Shown here: positions 34,034 through 37,344 of the stretch, piece after piece | Layout: every line of letters starts with the position of its first letter | How positions within the stretch are numbered: the stretch's first letter is position 1 | NCBI GenBank assembly: GCA_034506455.1 | Contig: JAPDPN010000015.1 | Location: 1-37,344 of the forward strand | Direction of reading: 5' to 3' | Source of the DNA: Fontimicrobium_A sp034506455 | Lineage (GTDB): Bacteria; Zhuqueibacterota; Zhuqueibacteria; Residuimicrobiales; Krinioviventaceae | DNA: 37,344 nucleotides | Program-made: the position numbers and the translations under genes | Notes under the pieces: generated by a model | The model's input: only the letters and a program-made list of their open reading frames with translations | What the model was told of the DNA's origin: nothing | The model's database searches: none

Positions 34034-34776
34034 TTGGGTCCTGCTATAAAGGTCTGAATGAATTCGTTTGAGCTTTTTTTGATTTCTTCGACGGTGCCGA
34101 TTTCCAGGATGCGGCCGCCGTCCATAACGGCAACGCGGTCGGCTACGCTAAAGCCGCTTGCCAGCTCATGCGTGACCACAATGGAAGTCACCCCGTATTC
34201 CGCCTGGGTTTTGCGTATCAATGCATTAATGGTTGTTGCCGTAATCGGATCCAACCCGGTTGTCGGTTCATCATAGAGGAGAATTTCCGGCTGATAGGCC
34301 ATAGCCCGCGCGAGCGCGACGCGTTTTTTCATGCCGCCGGAAAGTTCCGCGGGCATTAGATTTTCAGTGCCGGCCATGTCAACAAACAAAAGATTCTTGG
34401 CGACAATTTCATCGATTTCTTCTTGGGACATTGTCGTATGTTCTTTAAGGGCAAAGGCGACGTTTTCGCCGATGGTGAGTGAATCAAACAGCGCGCTGCC
34501 TTGGAACAGCATGCCCATGCGGCGACGAATGGGAAAAAGCTCCCGCTCGGGCAGAGCAGCGATGTCGATGCCGTCGACAATGACGCTCCCGGCATCGGGC
34601 TGAATAAGTCCAAGGAGAATTTTTAAGGTGACGCTTTTTCCGCAGCCGCTGCGGCCCAGGATGACCAACGTCTCGCCTCGATAGATCGACAGGGAAAGAC
34701 CTTTGAGAACCTGGTGATTGTTGAATGACTTCCACACATCGCGAAACTCGATGATAATATCGCCTCGAGCCGTCAT
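34030..34776 (-). CDS. mlaF: MlaF-family ABC transporter ATPase
   Basis: A 248-residue ATPase that powers the Mla lipid transporter from the cytoplasmic side. Walker A GRSGCGKS is at 41-48, the ABC signature LSGGM at 145-149, Walker B LLYDEP at 166-171 with Glu170 catalytic, D-loop GLD, and the switch His203. The ATG directly follows the mlaE stop with no intervening base and its own stop overlaps mlaD, so mlaE-F-D is one operon. Confidence 0.95.
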   Translation of the reverse strand: MTARGDIIIEFRDVWKSFNNHQVLKGLSLSIYRGETLVILGRSGCGKSVTLKILLGLIQPDAGSVIVDGIDIAALPERELFPIRRRMGMLFQGSALFDSLTIGENVAFALKEHTTMSQEEIDEIVAKNLLFVDMAGTENLMPAELSGGMKKRVALARAMAYQPEILLYDEPTTGLDPITATTINALIRKTQAEYGVTSIVVTHELASGFSVADRVAVMDGGRILEIGTVEEIKKSSNEFIQTFIAGPK

Positions 34777-35544
34777 TTACATGCTCCCTATCGTGAGTTT
34801 GGTAATCAGAAAATCGAGCATGAAAATGAGGATAGACGAAAGAACGACCGAACGAGTCGTGGCTTCGCCGACGCCGCGCGTTCCGCCGGTAGCCGTAAAT
34901 CCCAGGTAACAGGCTACCGTGGCGATAGTCATGCCGAAAACGATCGGCTTGATGAGGCCCGCGCTGATGTCGGAAAACTGCAGGTATTGAATGGCGATGG
35001 ACCAGTAAAAGTCCGAACTTATATCCAACGCCGTCACCGAGACGATCCAGCCGCCAATCATGCCGCAGGTGTCGCCGATGGCCACGAGGATCGGCAGCAT
35101 GACGGTTAACGCGACAAATCGGGTTGAGGCCAACTTCTTATAGGGATCGGTTCCCAACGCGCGCATGGCATCGATTTGTTCGGTGACGGCCATTGATCCC
35201 AGTTCGGCGGTAATGCCTGCCCCTACCCTACCGGCTGCTACCAAGGAAACAAGCACCGGTCCCAGTTCGCGTACGAGGGCCACGATCAAAACCGAACCGG
35301 TGTACATCTTGGCGCCGTAGATGGCCATCTCATGGCCGAATTGCAGAGCTAACACAAGGCCGGTGAACGTCGAAGTGAGGACAACGATGGATAAGGAACG
35401 AACACCAATATGGTACATCTGTTCCAGGATGTCGCGGCGGTAATACGGCTTAACGAAGGTTAATAGCAGCGAGCGGCCGAACATTTCGAGCAAGCCGTGC
35501 AGGAAGACGAGAAAATCAAAGAATTTTTCTTTATTGTTGGCCAC
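34777..35544 (-). CDS. mlaE: MlaE-family ABC transporter permease
   Basis: A 255-residue inner-membrane permease with about five hydrophobic segments. The family-diagnostic block, RELGPVLVSLVAAGRVGAG and ITAELGSMAVTEQIDAM, is intact near 92-126. It forms the membrane part of the Mla-type phospholipid transporter with MlaF and MlaD. The start is a GTG (35544), overlapping a GAGG sequence, and no better start was found; upstream ATG codons are absent in frame. It follows the membrane-protein gene by 18 nt. Confidence 0.94.
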   Translation of the reverse strand: MANNKEKFFDFLVFLHGLLEMFGRSLLLTFVKPYYRRDILEQMYHIGVRSLSIVVLTSTFTGLVLALQFGHEMAIYGAKMYTGSVLIVALVRELGPVLVSLVAAGRVGAGITAELGSMAVTEQIDAMRALGTDPYKKLASTRFVALTVMLPILVAIGDTCGMIGGWIVSVTALDISSDFYWSIAIQYLQFSDISAGLIKPIVFGMTIATVACYLGFTATGGTRGVGEATTRSVVLSSILIFMLDFLITKLTIGSM

Positions 35545-35562
35545 CTCGCTGCAGAAACCTTT

Positions 35563-36300
35563 CTAGTGTAAAGCCGCGTGCTGCGCCCGCAACGCATCGC
35601 GAATCTTAAAGTTGACGGCGGCAATATAGGTCATTAAACTGAGAACAAAGGCCACCCGTGCCGGTCCAAAGGCAAGGTTAAAGATGCACGTCAGACTGCT
35701 GGTCACAAAAAGATAAAGCGCTGCATAACCGAGATAGTATCTGAAAGAGTACGGTCCGTTGCGGAAAGCATCGATAATGAGCCCTATGGCGCCGAAAAAC
35801 AGGTCGAGTAGGCATAAAATGAGAAATGCAAGCAACGAGAAAAGAAATGCCGCCCCCAATTTAAGCCAAAAGAGCGTTCGGTCCAACCATACACCAAGTT
35901 TAAAAAAGTCGATGACGGCGTTGTCTTTTTCTATTTCAAGCTTTTCTATATCAAAAACGCGGACTTTATTTGATGTCTTGAGCTTTACGGATCGATTCGA
36001 GAAAAATATTGATCCTGGAGCTGCCGCGTTCAACAGGCTGTCATTGGTCTCATGATCGAACGAGACGATTATGCCTTGCTCCAGCATAAAGGTTTTTGGA
36101 ACATCGCCGATGAATTTGATCTGCTTGTCCTTCAAAGACAGATTCGGCGCCTCGCCGTTGAATACGGGAGAGTAGATAGTTTTTAGTTCATCTACCGATT
36201 GGACATAGGGATCGATGTACCGCACATACAGTAAAAGCGCTCCAAGAAACAACGCCAAGATTATAAAACGACCTTTTTCGAAAGGAAACATGGTTTTCAC
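35563..36300 (-). CDS. Integral membrane protein of unknown function
   Basis: A 245-residue protein with one N-terminal hydrophobic helix (about 11-26), a ~115-residue polar region (about 30-140) expected outside the cytoplasm, and three hydrophobic helices (about 145-168, 188-205 and 208-228). This topology resembles the DUF1189 family but I cannot confirm that. The GTG start (36300) forms a GTGA overlap with the upstream kinase stop; ATG 36291 is an alternative. It sits between a butyrate-kinase-family gene and mlaE, and may be co-transcribed with both. Confidence 0.75.
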   Translation of the reverse strand: MKTMFPFEKGRFIILALFLGALLLYVRYIDPYVQSVDELKTIYSPVFNGEAPNLSLKDKQIKFIGDVPKTFMLEQGIIVSFDHETNDSLLNAAAPGSIFFSNRSVKLKTSNKVRVFDIEKLEIEKDNAVIDFFKLGVWLDRTLFWLKLGAAFLFSLLAFLILCLLDLFFGAIGLIIDAFRNGPYSFRYYLGYAALYLFVTSSLTCIFNLAFGPARVAFVLSLMTYIAAVNFKIRDALRAQHAALH

Positions 36301-37344
36301 TCGTACTCTTGAATAGGTTCGCGACCCGATAAAGCGCGCAGAGCGCCGAGGGCCATTGCTTCAGCTTCCCGTTCTCCGGGCAGGATGAGAATCGGTGCCA
36401 AAAAAGAGACTCGACTCGAAAGGCGGTTTGTCAACTGTTTCGACTGCGCCAAGCCGCCGGTGAAAACGATGCCCTGCAGGTCGCCGCACAGAACGGTGGC
36501 CATGGCGCCGATCTCTTTGGCAATTTGGTAAATCATGGCATCGTAAACAAGAGCCGCATAGCTATCTCCCGCAGCGATTCGTTGCTCCACTTCGGTAACA
36601 TCCGCGGTGCCCAAATAGGCCTTTATTCCTCCTTCCCCCATGATCATTTTTTTTATTTGGCCGAGCGTATATTTGCCGGAAAAGCAAAGCTCGGCAAAGG
36701 GCGTCATCGGTAAAGAACCGCTGCGTTCCGGCGAAAAAGGGCCGGCGTTGGAGGCATCGTTAACATCAATGATTCTGCCCTTTCGGATGGCCGCCACCGA
36801 GATGCCGCCGCCCAGATGCGCGATGACATAGCTGACCTGCTCGATTTCACGTCCCTGTTGCTCAGCAGCCCAAATGGCGGCAGCGCGTAGATTAAGGGCA
36901 TGAGAAAGGGATCGGCGTTCGATCAACGGATGGCCGGAGAGTCGGGCAACCGGCTCAAATTCGTCTACAGAGACGGGATCGACGACCAAGGCGGGACAGC
37001 CGAATCTTTCGGCAACGCGGGCAGCCAAGGCACAACCCAGATTGGCCGGGTGGACGCCTTGTACCCCGCGCCGCGCGTCCTCCAGCATGGCTGCGTTGAC
37101 TCGATAGACACCGCGTCGCACCGGCTTGAGCAACCCGCCCCTCCCGACGACGGCATCAAGTTGATTGATTTTCCTCCGAGTTAAAAAATCGTCGACGGCA
37201 GCGGAACGAAAATCGAGTTGATCAAAGAGAGACGCAAAAGCATCGAGCTGACCGTTTCTGTAGCGGATGGTTTCGGAAGCGATCTCCTTGTCTCCCTCAA
37301 AAAGCGCCAATTTGTCGGACGTGGAACCAGGGTTGATCACCAAA
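36297..37344 (-). CDS. buk: Butyrate kinase, second copy (5' partial)
   Basis: A second acetate/butyrate-kinase-family protein, running off the right edge; 349 codons are visible, starting within the phosphate-binding LVINPGSTSDKLALF, so only a few N-terminal residues are missing. VVGRGGLLKPVRRGVY, VIAHLGGGISVAA, NDASNAGPFSPERSGSLP and LGALRAL are present. It is clearly divergent from the copy at 22942-24051 (for example NAGPFSPERSG against GEGAYSPERSG), so it is a paralogue and not an assembly duplicate. A ptb or other acyl-CoA gene may lie just outside the window. Confidence 0.92.
   Translation of the reverse strand, partial: LVINPGSTSDKLALFEGDKEIASETIRYRNGQLDAFASLFDQLDFRSAAVDDFLTRRKINQLDAVVGRGGLLKPVRRGVYRVNAAMLEDARRGVQGVHPANLGCALAARVAERFGCPALVVDPVSVDEFEPVARLSGHPLIERRSLSHALNLRAAAIWAAEQQGREIEQVSYVIAHLGGGISVAAIRKGRIIDVNDASNAGPFSPERSGSLPMTPFAELCFSGKYTLGQIKKMIMGEGGIKAYLGTADVTEVEQRIAAGDSYAALVYDAMIYQIAKEIGAMATVLCGDLQGIVFTGGLAQSKQLTNRLSSRVSFLAPILILPGEREAEAMALGALRALSGREPIQEYE

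Overview
This 37.3 kb window is dense chromosomal DNA from a bacterium with a standard genetic code and an outer membrane. The gene mix suggests a member of the FCB/KSB1-Calditrichota-like lineages: a PorV-like outer-membrane protein, a large secreted propeller protein with a FlgD/sorting-type C-terminus, MlaD-F-E lipid transport, and a LeuRS with an unusual HIGH-motif neighbourhood. That placement is an inference of modest certainty. The sequence looks like a metagenome scaffold, because it carries two 100-N joins, each flanked by an exact 127-bp repeat.

Layout. Genes at positions 1-7142 lie on the + strand: a 5'-truncated divergent PRPP synthetase, a GHMP sugar-type kinase, a HAD phosphatase and a DegT aminotransferase in one tight cluster, then elongation factor P, a tRNA-Ala(GGC) with its own promoter and terminator, and leuS. 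Everything to the right is on the - strand. Read in the direction of transcription it comprises: (a) a partial butyrate kinase, a membrane protein and mlaE-mlaF-mlaD with an Hsp15-like S4 protein; (b) glutamate dehydrogenase and xylose isomerase; (c) a housekeeping operon of lipoprotein, DUF4416, purM, gpsA, asnS, acyP and apt; (d) a second butyrate kinase with phosphate butyryltransferase; (e) a cell-surface operon of a ~1000-residue secreted protein, a PorV-OmpA-AMIN fusion and a small lipoprotein; (f) an RPH/PEP-synthase-like dikinase with mrfA and mrfB repair genes, galE and a TPR protein.

The most notable discovery is in (e). The last gene would normally be called as a truncated 238-residue ORF. 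It actually begins 243 bp earlier, with a lipoprotein signal peptide, and reads through one in-frame TGA. That codon sits in a Pro-Cys-Gly-[TGA] motif followed by Gly-Gly-Leu-Ala-Arg-Arg, where I recall relatives having Cys. A SECIS-like hairpin with a bulged nucleotide and a GG-starting apical loop follows 25 nt after the TGA. This looks like an undescribed selenoprotein: an envelope-anchored UshA/metallophosphatase-type fold that has lost its metal ligands and instead carries a Cys-Gly-Sec redox-type motif. It is co-transcribed with two other surface proteins.

Both N gaps are almost certainly artefacts. Deleting the gap plus one copy of the 127-bp repeat restores uninterrupted genes of normal length (gpsA 345 aa; PorV-OmpA-AMIN 658 aa).
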